DNA of 64,000 nucleotides from Modestobacter sp. VKM Ac-2986 (GTDB lineage Bacteria > Actinomycetota > Actinomycetes > Mycobacteriales > Geodermatophilaceae). Each line of letters starts with the position of its first letter. Position 1 is the first letter of the stretch. Positions 33,516-42,266 of the stretch are shown one piece after another. The notes beneath the pieces were generated by a model. That model made no database searches. It was not told where the DNA came from and saw only the letters and a program-made list of their open reading frames with translations. A program made the translations under genes and the position numbers. The stretch covers positions 496,001 to 560,000 of the forward strand of contig NZ_JAPVBH010000003.1 in the NCBI RefSeq assembly GCF_026967795.1. The letters run 5' to 3'.

Positions 33516-34163
33516 TCAGGGCAGTCGCCACACCGTCGTCCGCCGCACCTGCCCCCCGTCGGCGTCCGGCACGTCGTACTCGGCCTGCGCGACGAGGCCC
33601 TCCTTGGGCACGTAGGCCCGGCCGGGGTCACCGAGGAACACGGTGGCCCCGCGCAGCCACGCGGTGCCCAGGAAGGGCAGCACCCGGGCGGTCATGTCCC
33701 GGTCGTAGCAGACGTCCCCGGCCAGGACGACGTCCACGTCCGGCGGGTCCTCGCCCAGCACGTCACCGACGACCTGGACGCCGGCGACCCCGTTGAGCTC
33801 GCTGTTCAGCGCGATCGCGGTGTGCGAGTAGGGGTCGACGTCGCTGGCCACGACCTCGCTCGCCCCGGCCAGCAGCGCCGCCACGGCGACCAGGCCGCTG
33901 CCGGCGCCCAGGTCGAGCACCCGCCGGCCGGCGACCAGCTCGGGGTGGTCGAGCACGTGCCGGGCCAGCGCCTGCCCGCCGGGCCAGGCGGCGGCCCAGA
34001 ACGGCGGGTCCTGCCCGGCGCCGCCGCCCTCGGTCTCCATCGCCTCCCACAGCGCGACGACGTCGTCGGCGACGTGCAGCTGCACCTCGGGCACCAGCGT
34101 GGGCCGGGCCGGCGTGGTGTGTGCCCGCAGGAACTCCGGGGAGACCGCGCGCGGCTCGGCCAC
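33516..34163 (-). CDS. class I SAM methyltransferase, nicotinamide N-methyltransferase/METTL-like
   Basis: 215 residues from GTG 34163. FWAAAWPGGQALARHVLDHPELVAGRRVLDLGAGSGLVAVAA contains the SAM-binding GxGxG loop. DVDPYSHTAIALN and VLAGDVCYDRDMTARVLPFL follow. The WPGG motif is typical of the ETFB-lysine/METTL20-like bacterial proteins. A protein substrate is possible. The 5' end lies 5 nt from the end of the stress-protein gene, so they may be co-transcribed. The long frame to 37076 is a shadow. Confidence 0.87.
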   Translation of the reverse strand: MAEPRAVSPEFLRAHTTPARPTLVPEVQLHVADDVVALWEAMETEGGGAGQDPPFWAAAWPGGQALARHVLDHPELVAGRRVLDLGAGSGLVAVAALLAGASEVVASDVDPYSHTAIALNSELNGVAGVQVVGDVLGEDPPDVDVVLAGDVCYDRDMTARVLPFLGTAWLRGATVFLGDPGRAYVPKEGLVAQAEYDVPDADGGQVRRTTVWRLP

Positions 34164-34168
34164 CGGGC

Positions 34169-34726
34169 TCAGCCCTCGCCGCCGTCGCGGACCACGGTCA
34201 CCGCGCACGGGGCGTGCCGGGTGACCTGGTCGCTGACCGAGCCCAGCAGCAGCCCGGCGAAGCCGCCGCGCCCGCGTGCGCCCACGACCAGCAGGTCCGC
34301 ACCCTCCGCCGCCTCGACCAGGGCCTGCGCCGGGGCGGTGTGCACCACGTGGCAGGTGACGCCCGCGGCCCGCTCGGCGCCGAGCACGGCGGCGACGTCG
34401 GCCTCCAGGTCGGCCTGCACGGCGGCCTCGAAGTCGGTGAGGGGCGGCACGTAGCCGGACTCCCAGCTGGCCGGCTGCGGCGCGGTGGCGATCCGCCAGG
34501 CGCGCACGACGTGCAGCGGCCAGGAGGCCCGCTCGGCCAGCGTGGCCGCCCACACCAGGGCGTCGCGGGCGTGGTCGGAGCCGTCGTGGCCGACGACGAT
34601 GCCGCCGTCGACGACCGCCCGGGTGCTGACGTCGCCGGTGTCGGCGCCGGCCTGCTGGACGACCGCCTCGTCCAGCTCGGCCTCGGGTGATGCATCGAAC
34701 CGGTCGTTGCCTGCCTGGTCGCTCAC
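34169..34726 (-). CDS. universal stress protein (UspA family, ATP-binding type)
   Basis: 185 residues: an acidic unstructured start of 40 residues, then VDGGIVVGHDGSDHARDALVWAATLAE and LLVVGARGRGGFAGLLLGSVSDQVTRHAPCAVTVV. The Gx2Gx9G(S/T) ATP-binding motif is intact. Single Usp domain. AGGAGGACG precedes the start. The role is tolerance of starvation or oxygen stress by inference from the family. Confidence 0.92.
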   Translation of the reverse strand: MSDQAGNDRFDASPEAELDEAVVQQAGADTGDVSTRAVVDGGIVVGHDGSDHARDALVWAATLAERASWPLHVVRAWRIATAPQPASWESGYVPPLTDFEAAVQADLEADVAAVLGAERAAGVTCHVVHTAPAQALVEAAEGADLLVVGARGRGGFAGLLLGSVSDQVTRHAPCAVTVVRDGGEG

Positions 34727-34834
34727 GACGTCCTCCTGTGCCGGTGCACCTGCCCGGCCGCGGCCGGGCGCCAGGGTCGCCTGGCCTGCACAGCCTGTCG
34801 TACCGCACCGGCGCCGGTCCCCGCAGGTGGTCGG

Positions 34835-35242
34835 TCACGCCCGCAGCAGCCCGGCGAGCAGGTCCCGGTACGCCGCGTGGGCCAGCCGGAGCCCGGGCAG
34901 GTCGGCCGCGGTGCACCAGCGCAGCTCGTCGTGCTCGTCGGGTGCGGTGTCGGCCGGTTCGCCGTCCCAGCGGTCGACCCGCAGGACCGTCAGCCGCAGG
35001 TCGGCCTCCTCCAGGACGCCCGCGACGGCGCACCGGACGGCGGTGACGCCGAGCTCCTCGGTGAGCTCGCGCACCAGCGCCTGCCGGGGGGTCTCGCCGG
35101 GCTCGCGGTGGCCGCCGGGCAGGTCCCAGACGTCGGGGTACCAGCGGCGTGCCGGGCTGCGGTGGGCCAGCAGCACGGCGCCGTCCCGCACCAGCGCACC
35201 GGCGACGACGTCGTGCCGGGGTGCGGGGTCGGGTGCGGTCAC
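34835..35242 (-). CDS. NUDIX hydrolase
   Basis: 135 residues from GTG 35242. The Nudix box reads GGHREPGETPRQALVRELTEELG, matching Gx5Ex7REUXEEXGU. The strand WYPDVWDLPG before it and LRWCTAADLPGL after it are usual for 8-oxo-dGTP/ADP-ribose type enzymes. The exact nucleoside diphosphate substrate is unknown. CACACT seven nt before the start suggests a leaderless transcript. Confidence 0.9.
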   Translation of the reverse strand: MTAPDPAPRHDVVAGALVRDGAVLLAHRSPARRWYPDVWDLPGGHREPGETPRQALVRELTEELGVTAVRCAVAGVLEEADLRLTVLRVDRWDGEPADTAPDEHDELRWCTAADLPGLRLAHAAYRDLLAGLLRA

Positions 35243-35366
35243 CGTCGCCAGTGTGGGCGGCCGCGTCGAAGATCACCTCGGATCGCGCACCGGGCCGCGG
35301 TGCTCTTGACTGGACCACGACCGGCGGCAGCCCCTGCCGCCCGCATCGAAGAGGAGGACGAGGTCC

Positions 35367-35759
35367 ATGGAGCACTTCACCATCGCCACCGTCGCCGAGC
35401 AGAGCGCCGACTTCCGGCGGGTCCTCTGGACCGGCGAGCACACCCAACTCGTGATCATGACCATCCCGGTCGGCGGCGAGATCGGCGAGGAGATCCACGA
35501 CGTGGACCAGATCCTCACGTTCGTCAGCGGGACCGGCCAGGCGCAGGTCGGCGGGCAGAAGAAGAACGTGGCGCAGGGCGACCTCGTCGTCGTCCCGGCG
35601 GGCAAGAAGCACAACTTCCTCAACACCGGCGTGAACCCGCTGGTGCTCTACACGGTCTACGGCCCGGCCGAGCACGCCGACAAGGCCGTGCACAAGACCA
35701 AGGAGGAGGCCGACGCCCTCGAGGAGGCCGGCAAGGACGAGCCGCCGACCGAGGGCTGA
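35367..35759 (+). CDS. small cupin protein
   Basis: 130 residues; ATG 35367 with GAGGAGGAC upstream. The double-stranded beta-helix is evident: VGGEIGEEIHDVDQILTFVSG (motif 1, with His and acidic residues) and GDLVVVPAGKKHNFLNTG (motif 2). The tail after 105 is charged and probably helical. Such single cupins bind a metal and may act as isomerases or sensors. The function is unknown. Confidence 0.88.
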   Translation: MEHFTIATVAEQSADFRRVLWTGEHTQLVIMTIPVGGEIGEEIHDVDQILTFVSGTGQAQVGGQKKNVAQGDLVVVPAGKKHNFLNTGVNPLVLYTVYGPAEHADKAVHKTKEEADALEEAGKDEPPTEG

Positions 35760-35801
35760 CCGCGCGGGGGGCGCCGGGAGCGGACAGGGCAGGCTGGTCG
35801 G

Positions 35802-36713
35802 GTGACGACGCAGCCCGGCATCTTCGCTCTCGGCACCCCCGAGCACTGCTATCTCGAGCTCGACCTGGACCCCGACCGGACCGGTGAGGACCTCGTGCGC
35901 GCCGTCGCCGGGCTCACCGGTCCGTTGTCGTCGGTGGGCGGGGTGAACGTCGTGGTGGGCTTCCGCCCGGAGCTGTGGGCCGGGGTCTCCCCCGCCGACG
36001 CCCCGGCCGACGCGGCGAGCTGGACCGAGGACCTGGTCGGTGCCGGTGGCTACCGGATGCCGGCCACCCAGCACGACGCGTGGGTCTGGGTCGCCGGCGG
36101 CAACCGGACGGCGGTGTTCGACAACGCCCGCGAGGTGCTCGCGGCACTGTCCGGGGTGGCCGCGGTCGGCCGTGAGGTCACCGGCTGGCTGTACCGGCAC
36201 GACCGCGACCTGACCGGGTTCGTCGACGGGACCGAGAACCCCTCGCTGCTGACCGCCGCCGAGGTGGCCGCGGTGCCGGCGGGCGAGCCGGGTGCCGGGG
36301 CCAGCATCGTGCTGTTCCAGACGTGGCGGCACGACACCGGGTCGTGGGAGTCGCTGGGCGAGTACGGCCAGGAACGGATGATGGGCCGCACCAAGCCCGA
36401 CAGCGTCGAGCTCCCCGACGACGAGCAGCTGCCCAGCGCGCACGTCGTCCGCACCACCGTCGAGGTGGACGGCGAGGAGAAGCAGATCTTCCGCCGCAAC
36501 GTCGCCTACGGCGGGGTCACCGACCACGGGACGGCGTTCGTCGGGTTCGCCCGCGACCAGTGGCGGATGACGGAGATGCTGCGCCGCATGGCCGGGGCGG
36601 TCGACGGCGTCCGGGACGGGATCACCGGCTTCCTCACCCCGCTGACCGGGGCGTACTACACGTGCCCGTCGCTCGAGGCGCTGGCGCGGTTCGTCCCTGC
36701 GGACGAGGACTGA
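35802..36713 (+). CDS. DyP-type heme peroxidase
   Basis: 303 residues from GTG 35802 (CAGGCT six nt before it; leaderless). The GFVDGTENP motif carries the distal aspartate of DyP enzymes. FRRNVAYGGVTDHGTAFVGFARD contains the conserved C-terminal arginine-rich end, and the heme-binding His is in the PSAHVVRTTV region. Size and form fit the B-type (YfeX-like) group. No Tat signal, so cytosolic. The end FVPADED does not match an encapsulin-targeting peptide. It oxidises dyes and phenolics; the natural role is unknown. Confidence 0.9.
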   Translation: MTTQPGIFALGTPEHCYLELDLDPDRTGEDLVRAVAGLTGPLSSVGGVNVVVGFRPELWAGVSPADAPADAASWTEDLVGAGGYRMPATQHDAWVWVAGGNRTAVFDNAREVLAALSGVAAVGREVTGWLYRHDRDLTGFVDGTENPSLLTAAEVAAVPAGEPGAGASIVLFQTWRHDTGSWESLGEYGQERMMGRTKPDSVELPDDEQLPSAHVVRTTVEVDGEEKQIFRRNVAYGGVTDHGTAFVGFARDQWRMTEMLRRMAGAVDGVRDGITGFLTPLTGAYYTCPSLEALARFVPADED

Positions 36714-36716
36714 CCG

Positions 36717-36950
36717 GTGGACGCGCCCGGCCCGGGCGCAGGGCCGGAGGGCGGTGCCCAGCCGGACATCGACCCGAAAGGTGGCGGGCCGGACGCGCAC
36801 GACCCCGGCGCCGAGCCGGAGGGCACCGAGCCGGAGGGCGGGGACCCGGCCTGCTGGCTGGACCAGGTGTGCCCCGCGTGCGGCCGGCTCAGCGAGCGGA
36901 CGGCGGCCGGCCGGTGCGCGTCGTGCGGGCAGGCCTGGGACGTCGACTGA
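36717..36950 (+). CDS. small zinc-ribbon protein with acidic, proline/glycine-rich N-terminus
   Basis: 77 residues from GTG 36717, 3 nt after the peroxidase stop. Residues 1-43 are low-complexity (repeated PEG, DP, GG). The C-terminus is a treble-clef or zinc-ribbon pair, CPACG and CASCG, about 17 residues apart, ending QAWDVD. The ribbon is convincing; the start is less certain because the first half has poor conservation prospects. Possibly co-expressed with the DyP peroxidase. Function unknown. Confidence 0.65.
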   Translation: MDAPGPGAGPEGGAQPDIDPKGGGPDAHDPGAEPEGTEPEGGDPACWLDQVCPACGRLSERTAAGRCASCGQAWDVD

Positions 36951-37097
36951 CTGCTCGACGTCCGGCGGCGGCCGAGGTACAGCCATCGGCCGGCCGGGGC
37001 CACGATCGACATCGGGACCGCGACCGTCAGGTGGCGGTCGGGGCTGGCTGGTCCGCGCGTGGTAGGCGGGCCCCACAGGTCCGCGTCACCGCAGCCG

Positions 37098-37388
37098 TCA
37101 GGCGGCGGAGCTGGTGCGTTGGGAGCCGTACCAGCCGATGAGCAGCTGGCTGCGGACCGCGGCGGGCAGTCCACCCCAGCGCAGCAGCGCGGCCCGGGCG
37201 GGCAGCGTGCTGGAGGCGGCGAGCTGACCGAGTTCACGGACCCGCTCGGGGCGGGGCGTGAACGGGCTGCGGTCGTGCAGCCCGCTGGCCAGGTGCGTGT
37301 CGAAGGCAGCCAGGATGTCGGCCTGGTGGGCCGCGTCGAACCACTGAGGGCTCCGCAGCGAGCTCTCCACGGCGTGGGAACGGATCAC
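37098..37388 (-). CDS. hypothetical protein, possible fragment
   Basis: Up to 96 residues from GTG 37388. It reads VIRSHAVESSLRSPQWFDAAHQ, then a helical end with LRWGGLPAAVRSQLLIGWYGS. Codon bias is that of a real gene, but there is no clear ribosome-binding site and the frame is open further upstream. It may be the tail of a degraded gene. I do not recognise it. It lies 140 nt downstream of the HNH nuclease gene on the same strand. Confidence 0.45.
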   Translation of the reverse strand: MIRSHAVESSLRSPQWFDAAHQADILAAFDTHLASGLHDRSPFTPRPERVRELGQLAASSTLPARAALLRWGGLPAAVRSQLLIGWYGSQRTSSAA

Positions 37389-37528
37389 GAGGGACTCATC
37401 GGCAGATGCCGGTCCCGGCGTGACGTTCCCGCGTGACCACCTGCGGGGACGCGCGCGGCCACCGACCGTCCCCTGCGCTGCTGGGCCGTCCTCGGCGGGC
37501 GTGGCGGGAGCTGGTCCCGTGGGACTGG

Positions 37529-39307
37529 TCAGAACGGTGGCGGGTCGTCTGGACCGGCTCCCCGGTCCGGTGACCAGGAACCGCCGGTGAGCAGGAGCTC
37601 GGCCGCGGCCCCGCCCCCGACTCGACCCCGCACCCCGGTCAGCCGCAGGCCCGGTGGGTGGGTGGTGCGGGTGACCCCGCTGGGCGTGGTCACGGACAGG
37701 GTGCCGTCGGCGGTCATGGTGAACCGCCAGCCGGGGGCGTGGGTCTTGAGCCGGTGGTGCCGTCGGCACAGGCAGCACAGGTTGCTGCAGTCGGTGACCC
37801 CGCCGTCGGCGTGGGCGTGCACGTGGTCCAGGTCCGTCCGCGCCGCAGGACGACGGCAGCCGGGATGGCGGCACGTGCGGTCACGGGCCTGAACGAAGCG
37901 GCGTTGAGCCGGGGTGGATGTGTAGCGGTCGACCCGCGGTGGGCGTTCGAGCACAGGGCAGTCGCAGGCACCTGGCGGTGGGTGGTCCGACGCCCGGCGG
38001 AGGGGCCGGCCCGGTGCGGACGGGCCAGAGCCTGCGCACCCGTCGCGCCCTCGGCTCCGGGACGGGACGCGGGGCGGGCCCGGCAGGTGCTCCTGGCAGC
38101 CGCGACGGACCAGTCGTTGCAGCTCGCGACGGCTGACCGTCGCCCTCAGCGCCCCGGTGTCCGGGTCGACGAGCGCGATGTCCAGCGACCCGTCGACCGG
38201 TGCCTGCAGCCCTCCCGGGCAGAGCCCGTCCAGTTGCTCGAGCAGCTCTCGCAGCTGCTGGTGGGTGATCGGGGAGCCGTCCACCGAGGCGGCGTCCTCG
38301 TCGCTCGGCATCCAGGCCGACGGCGTCCGCCTCTCGTCTCCGCGCATCGGCGCCCGTGCCGGCGCAGCCTCGCTGGCATCGCGCCCGCCCAGAGCTGGCA
38401 GTGGCGCGATGACCTGCAGGTGTGCCGTCACCGACGGCCGGCTGGTGTCCCACGGCCGCAGGATCAGGTCCGAGAGCACGAGTGCGCGCAGCTGCCCGAT
38501 CGGCCGCTCGTCGCCGTCGTCCTTGGCCATGCGGGCGTAGGTGTCCACGGTCTCCCGGCAGGCCGCAGCGACCGGGGTGGGCAGGTCGGCGATCAGCTCG
38601 GACATGCCGTCCCCGACCGGCCGCGTCCGCACATCAGCCGCCCGCTCGGCCTTCTTGCGTCGCCGGTCAGCGGCCGCGGCGTCCAGCGCGATCAGGGCAG
38701 CCGCCGTGCGCTCCCGTAAGCGCACCGGGGTCTCCCCCGCCACCGCCCACTCCAGTGCCTGCATCTCCACCTCGGCCACGACCGCTGCATCGACCGGGCC
38801 ACCAGCGGCCTGCGACTGCCCCGCCAGCGCACGCACGATCGCGTTCGCCCGCGGCTCGTCCACCAGACCGTCAGCCAGCGCACCCCAGGTGGCCGGCAGC
38901 TCGTGCACCAAGGCCAGTGACCGCTCCACCAGCCCTGTTGCCGCAGCGAGCGAGATGCCCCGCATGAGCGCCAGCTCGTCGACCACGAACTCACTCACCC
39001 CAGGCACCCGAGCTGGTGACCAGCCCTCGACTGCGTGGCCGGGCTCGTCCTCGGTCAGGTCGGTCTGCGCCGGACGACGAGCAGCCAGCTGGGCGATCAG
39101 CACCGCGTCATAGGCCGCCAACTGACCCCGCCCGTCAGCGACCGCGCCCATCTCCCGCGCCAACTCGGTCTCCGAGAAGGACGCCGGCGCCAGCAGCTCC
39201 GCCAACCGTGACCGCCGCCGCGTCACCCCCACCGGAGGAGGCGGCAGAGCAGGCAGGGACTCGGCGCGGTCGACGACCGTCACACCCACCCCGTAGCCGC
39301 TGAACAC
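37529..39307 (-). CDS. DUF222 and HNH endonuclease protein (13E12-repeat family)
   Basis: 592 residues from GTG 39307; TAGGTT lies six nt upstream, so the mRNA is probably leaderless. The DUF222 region is about 40-400. The HNH nuclease is at about 470-530: RFVQARDRTCRHPGCRRPA, TDLDHVHAHADGGVTDCSNLCCLCRRHHRLK, giving the His-Asn-His set and four cysteines for a structural zinc. These proteins are multicopy in actinobacteria and behave like mobile or selfish DNA. I saw no terminal repeats here. The substrate is unknown. Confidence 0.9.
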   Translation of the reverse strand: MFSGYGVGVTVVDRAESLPALPPPPVGVTRRRSRLAELLAPASFSETELAREMGAVADGRGQLAAYDAVLIAQLAARRPAQTDLTEDEPGHAVEGWSPARVPGVSEFVVDELALMRGISLAAATGLVERSLALVHELPATWGALADGLVDEPRANAIVRALAGQSQAAGGPVDAAVVAEVEMQALEWAVAGETPVRLRERTAAALIALDAAAADRRRKKAERAADVRTRPVGDGMSELIADLPTPVAAACRETVDTYARMAKDDGDERPIGQLRALVLSDLILRPWDTSRPSVTAHLQVIAPLPALGGRDASEAAPARAPMRGDERRTPSAWMPSDEDAASVDGSPITHQQLRELLEQLDGLCPGGLQAPVDGSLDIALVDPDTGALRATVSRRELQRLVRRGCQEHLPGPPRVPSRSRGRDGCAGSGPSAPGRPLRRASDHPPPGACDCPVLERPPRVDRYTSTPAQRRFVQARDRTCRHPGCRRPAARTDLDHVHAHADGGVTDCSNLCCLCRRHHRLKTHAPGWRFTMTADGTLSVTTPSGVTRTTHPPGLRLTGVRGRVGGGAAAELLLTGGSWSPDRGAGPDDPPPF

Positions 39308-39407
39308 ACCCTGAACCTAGGCGAGGGGTACGACAGTTCTGGGGCATCGAGGAGCGCGCGGAGGACTCCCGAAACGGTCGTCCGGCCAGGCGGTGTGTCC
39401 TGATCCC

Positions 39408-39700
39408 GGGGCTCCGAACGGATCACTGAGCTGCCGCATGACACCGTCCGCGTCGGCCCGCGCCACGTCCAGCCGATCGACCCGGTGGACGACCAGCGCG
39501 ACGTCCGGACATCTTCCGCCCGCCTCCCGGACGCGACCCGGGCCACGCGCACCCGGCCCGGGGCTCCGAACGGAAGCGGCGCTGCCGCCTGACCGTCTGC
39601 GCCAGCCCGCGCCACGGCCAATCGACCGACCCTGCCGTTCACCAGCGCGACGTCCGGACGTGGTCAGCCCGCCTCCCGGACGCGACCCGGGCCACCCGTA
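39408..39700. repeat. imperfect tandem direct repeat of about 150 bp in a non-coding gap
   Basis: Unit 1 starts with GGGGCTCCGAACGG at 39408 and unit 2 with the same bases at 39560. CGACCAGCGCGACGTCCGGAC-like and CGCCTCCCGGACGCGACCCGGGCCAC blocks recur at the same offset (149-152 bp). The rest has diverged. It occupies most of the roughly 500-bp gap 39308-39806 next to the HNH nuclease gene. No gene, tRNA or promoter is apparent there. Confidence 0.75.
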
Positions 39701-39806
39701 CCCGAGCCAGGCGCAGCCCCAAAGCTGCGGCCCCTTGCGGCGGTTCGCGAGGAGCCCCGGGGCGAGGACCGGCCCACGCGCGCCAGTCGGTGGGCGCCCG
39801 ACCGAC

Positions 39807-40562
39807 CTACAGCCCGCCGGCCACCCGCAGCACCGCCCCGGTGCAGTAGCTCGCCTCGGGGCCCAGCAGCCAGGCGATCGCCGGCGCGATCTCGTCGGGC
39901 TCCCCCGCCCGCCCCATCGGCACCCGCGCGACCACCCGGTCCAGCCGGCCGGCGTCGCCGGCCCCGGCGTGGATGCCGGTGCGCACCAGTCCGGGCGCGA
40001 CCGCGTTGACCCGCACGCCGTCGTCCGCGAGCTCCTTGGCCAGCCCCAAGGTCAGCGCGTCGACGCCGGCCTTGGCGGCGGCGTAGTGCACGTACTCGTG
40101 CGGCGACCCGAGCGTGGCCGCGCCCGAGGACACCGTGACGATCGCGCCACCGACCCCGCCCCGCCGCCGGGACATCACCTGGGCCGCACGCCGGGCGCAC
40201 AGCACGACGCCGAGCAGGTTGACGTCGAGCACCTGCCGCACCACCTCGACCGGGGTGTCGGCGAGGTCGCCCAGGTGCGCGGTCAGCCCGGCGTTGGCCA
40301 CCAGACCGGTGACCGGGCCCAGCTCGGCCGCCGCGTCGAACAGCGCGTCGACCTCGGCAGGGTCGGCGACGTCGGCCCGGACGGCGACCGCCCGCGCGCC
40401 CAGCGCCTGCGCCGCCGCCACCACGGCCCCGGCCTCGCTGCGGCTGCTGCGGTAGCCGACGACCACGTCGTGCCCCAGGCCGGCGAGGTGGACGGCGGTG
40501 GCGGCACCGATCCCCTGGCTGCCACCGGTGACGAGCGTGAGCGGACGCGCAGCGGAGGACAC
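39807..40562 (-). CDS. short-chain dehydrogenase/reductase, FabG-like
   Basis: 251 residues from GTG 40562. TGGSQGIG is the dinucleotide-binding motif, NAG the next, then the Ser...Tyr-x3-Lys triad in VTVSSGAATLGSPHEYVHYAAAKAG. The N-terminal SSRS following the second strand suggests NADP. VNAVAPGLVRTGIHA and the end SYCTGAVLRVAGG complete the classical SDR. It stands divergent from the small hypothetical gene; the substrate is unknown. Confidence 0.92.
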   Translation of the reverse strand: MSSAARPLTLVTGGSQGIGAATAVHLAGLGHDVVVGYRSSRSEAGAVVAAAQALGARAVAVRADVADPAEVDALFDAAAELGPVTGLVANAGLTAHLGDLADTPVEVVRQVLDVNLLGVVLCARRAAQVMSRRRGGVGGAIVTVSSGAATLGSPHEYVHYAAAKAGVDALTLGLAKELADDGVRVNAVAPGLVRTGIHAGAGDAGRLDRVVARVPMGRAGEPDEIAPAIAWLLGPEASYCTGAVLRVAGGL

Positions 40563-40610
40563 GCCCCGCAGTCTGCCGGGATCGTCGGACCCGCCGGGCA
40601 GACTCAGCGC

Positions 40611-41210
40611 GTGGACCACCCCTCCGACGCCGTCGTCCGGCGGCTGCACCCCCTGCTGGTCGAGGTGCGCGACGCCCTCCTGCGCGGCCTCGCCGTCAGC
40701 CGGGCCATCCACGCCGAGCACGGCTGGCTGGCCTCCGCCGACCGGCACCTGGACCACCAGCTGGTCCGCCGCGAGGCGATGGAGCGGCTGCGTCCCTACG
40801 CCGAGCACGCCGACGACCCCTTCGGCACCCAGCTGGAGCTGCTCGAGCCGAGCAACGACAACCTGGGCCTGCCGATGAGCGGGCTGATCCTGCGCACGCC
40901 CACCGAGGTGCTGCGGGTGTGGCACTCCGAGGACGGCGAGCTGCCGGCCGCCGACACGCAGGGCCTGCGCGAGTACTACGCCCAGCAGCCCACCGCCCAG
41001 CTGCACCTGCAGCTGCCCCTGGACGCCGTCCCCGGCGACCCGTCCCGCCGCGACAACCTCGCCCTGCTGTGGTCGGACTCGCGACGCCCGGGCCGCGACC
41101 CGGAGCTGGTGCGCTTCGACCTGGTCCGCCCGCGCGGGCACATCGGCCGCCGCGTCGACGTCGACTGGCACCTGGGCCTGCTCGACCGGCTCGGGCGCAG
41201 CGCCGCCTGA
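40611..41210 (+). CDS. conserved hypothetical protein
   Basis: 199 residues from GTG 40611. CAGACT lies exactly 6 nt upstream, supporting a leaderless start. Features: helical N-terminus (LLVEVRDALLRGLAVSRAIH), an SNDNLGLPMSGLILRTP centre and a hydrophilic end with LALLWSDSRRPGRDPELVRFDLVRP. No membrane segments or cysteines. I do not recognise the family. Confidence 0.78.
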   Translation: MDHPSDAVVRRLHPLLVEVRDALLRGLAVSRAIHAEHGWLASADRHLDHQLVRREAMERLRPYAEHADDPFGTQLELLEPSNDNLGLPMSGLILRTPTEVLRVWHSEDGELPAADTQGLREYYAQQPTAQLHLQLPLDAVPGDPSRRDNLALLWSDSRRPGRDPELVRFDLVRPRGHIGRRVDVDWHLGLLDRLGRSAA

Positions 41211-41276
41211 GCCGTCGCGACACGCGCCGCACACCCCCGGGGAGACGCGCGCGGTGTCGCCCGACACAATGGCCGC

Positions 41277-42113
41277 GTGCACAGAGGCAGAAGCGTGGAC
41301 CCCGGTATCGCTCGTTCCTGGCTGCTGGTCAACGGCGCCCGCACCGAGCTCTTCGACGACGCGCACGCGTCGCGGGCCGACCAGATCGTGCTCGACATCG
41401 AGGACGCGGTGGACCCGGCGCGCAAGCCCGCCGCCCGCGCCGAGGTCGCCGAGTACCTGGCCAGCGGCGACAAGCGCGCGTGGGTGCGGATCAACGACCG
41501 GTCGACCGAGTTCTGGTCCGGGGACGTCGACGCGCTCAAGGGCCTGCCCGGCCTGGCCGGCGTGATGCTCGCCAAGACCGAGGCCGCCGAGCACGTCACC
41601 GAGACCTACGACCGGCTCGGCGGCGGCACCCCGGTGCTGGCCCTGGTCGAGTCCGCCCTCGGCATCGAGGAGGCGGTGAACATCGCCCGCGCCCGCGGCG
41701 CCTTCCGGCTCGCCTTCGGCAGCGGTGACTACCGCCGCGACACCGGCACCAGCGCCGACGACCTGGCGATGGCCTACCCCCGCTCCCGCCTGGTCGTCGC
41801 CAGCCGGGTCGGTGGCCTGCCCGGGCCGATCGACGGCCCCACGGTCGGCACCAGCCACCCGATCCTGCGCGAGCAGTCGGCGCTGACGGTCTCCCTGGGC
41901 CTCACCGGCAAGCTGTGCCTCCAGCTCGACCAGCTGCCGGTCATCAACGAGGTCATCAGCCCGGCGCCCTCCGACGTCGCCTGGGCCCGGGACTTCCTGG
42001 CCGACTTCGACGCCCGCGGCCAGGTCATCCGCGACGGCAGCGACCTGCCCCGCCTCGGCCGCGCCCGCAAGATCGAGAAGCTCGCCACGGCGTTCGGCGT
42101 CCAGCCCTCCTGA
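41277..42113 (+). CDS. HpcH/HpaI-CitE family aldolase/lyase
   Basis: 278 residues from GTG 41277 (CACAAT six nt upstream). The CitE-like TIM barrel shows VLDIEDAVDPARKPAAR (substrate-binding acidic pair), WVRINDRSTEFW, VMLAKTEAAEHV, LALVESALGIEEAVNIA (Mg-binding Glu) and LAFGSGDYRRDTGT (Asp). Members cleave citryl-, malyl- or beta-methylmalyl-CoA. There are no citrate-lyase partners here, so a stand-alone malyl-CoA-type lyase is more likely than citrate fermentation. Confidence 0.87.
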   Translation: MHRGRSVDPGIARSWLLVNGARTELFDDAHASRADQIVLDIEDAVDPARKPAARAEVAEYLASGDKRAWVRINDRSTEFWSGDVDALKGLPGLAGVMLAKTEAAEHVTETYDRLGGGTPVLALVESALGIEEAVNIARARGAFRLAFGSGDYRRDTGTSADDLAMAYPRSRLVVASRVGGLPGPIDGPTVGTSHPILREQSALTVSLGLTGKLCLQLDQLPVINEVISPAPSDVAWARDFLADFDARGQVIRDGSDLPRLGRARKIEKLATAFGVQPS

Positions 42114-42224
42114 CGAAGGTCGAAGGACCTCGTCCTCCTCACCACTCGCAAGCTCACGGCGAGCCTCGGGACGAGGCCTGACCCACCGCTCGCACGCTCG
42201 CGGCAGGCTCCGCAGAGAAGCCGT

Positions 42225-42261
42225 ACGACGGCCCGTTCCCCTGGTGGGAGCGGGCCGTCGT
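42225..42261. terminator. 16-bp bidirectional hairpin terminator
   Basis: ACGACGGCCCG pairs with CGGGCCGTCGT, continued by TTCCC against GGGAG; loop CTGGT. It lies between the convergent CitE-like and PrmC-like genes. Confidence 0.85.
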
Positions 42262-42266
42262 CGGTG

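Noticed and set aside
36650-36713. Encapsulin-targeting tail on the DyP peroxidase
   Set aside because: The chain ends FVPADED without the hydrophobic-glycine-basic motif, and no encapsulin gene is adjacent.
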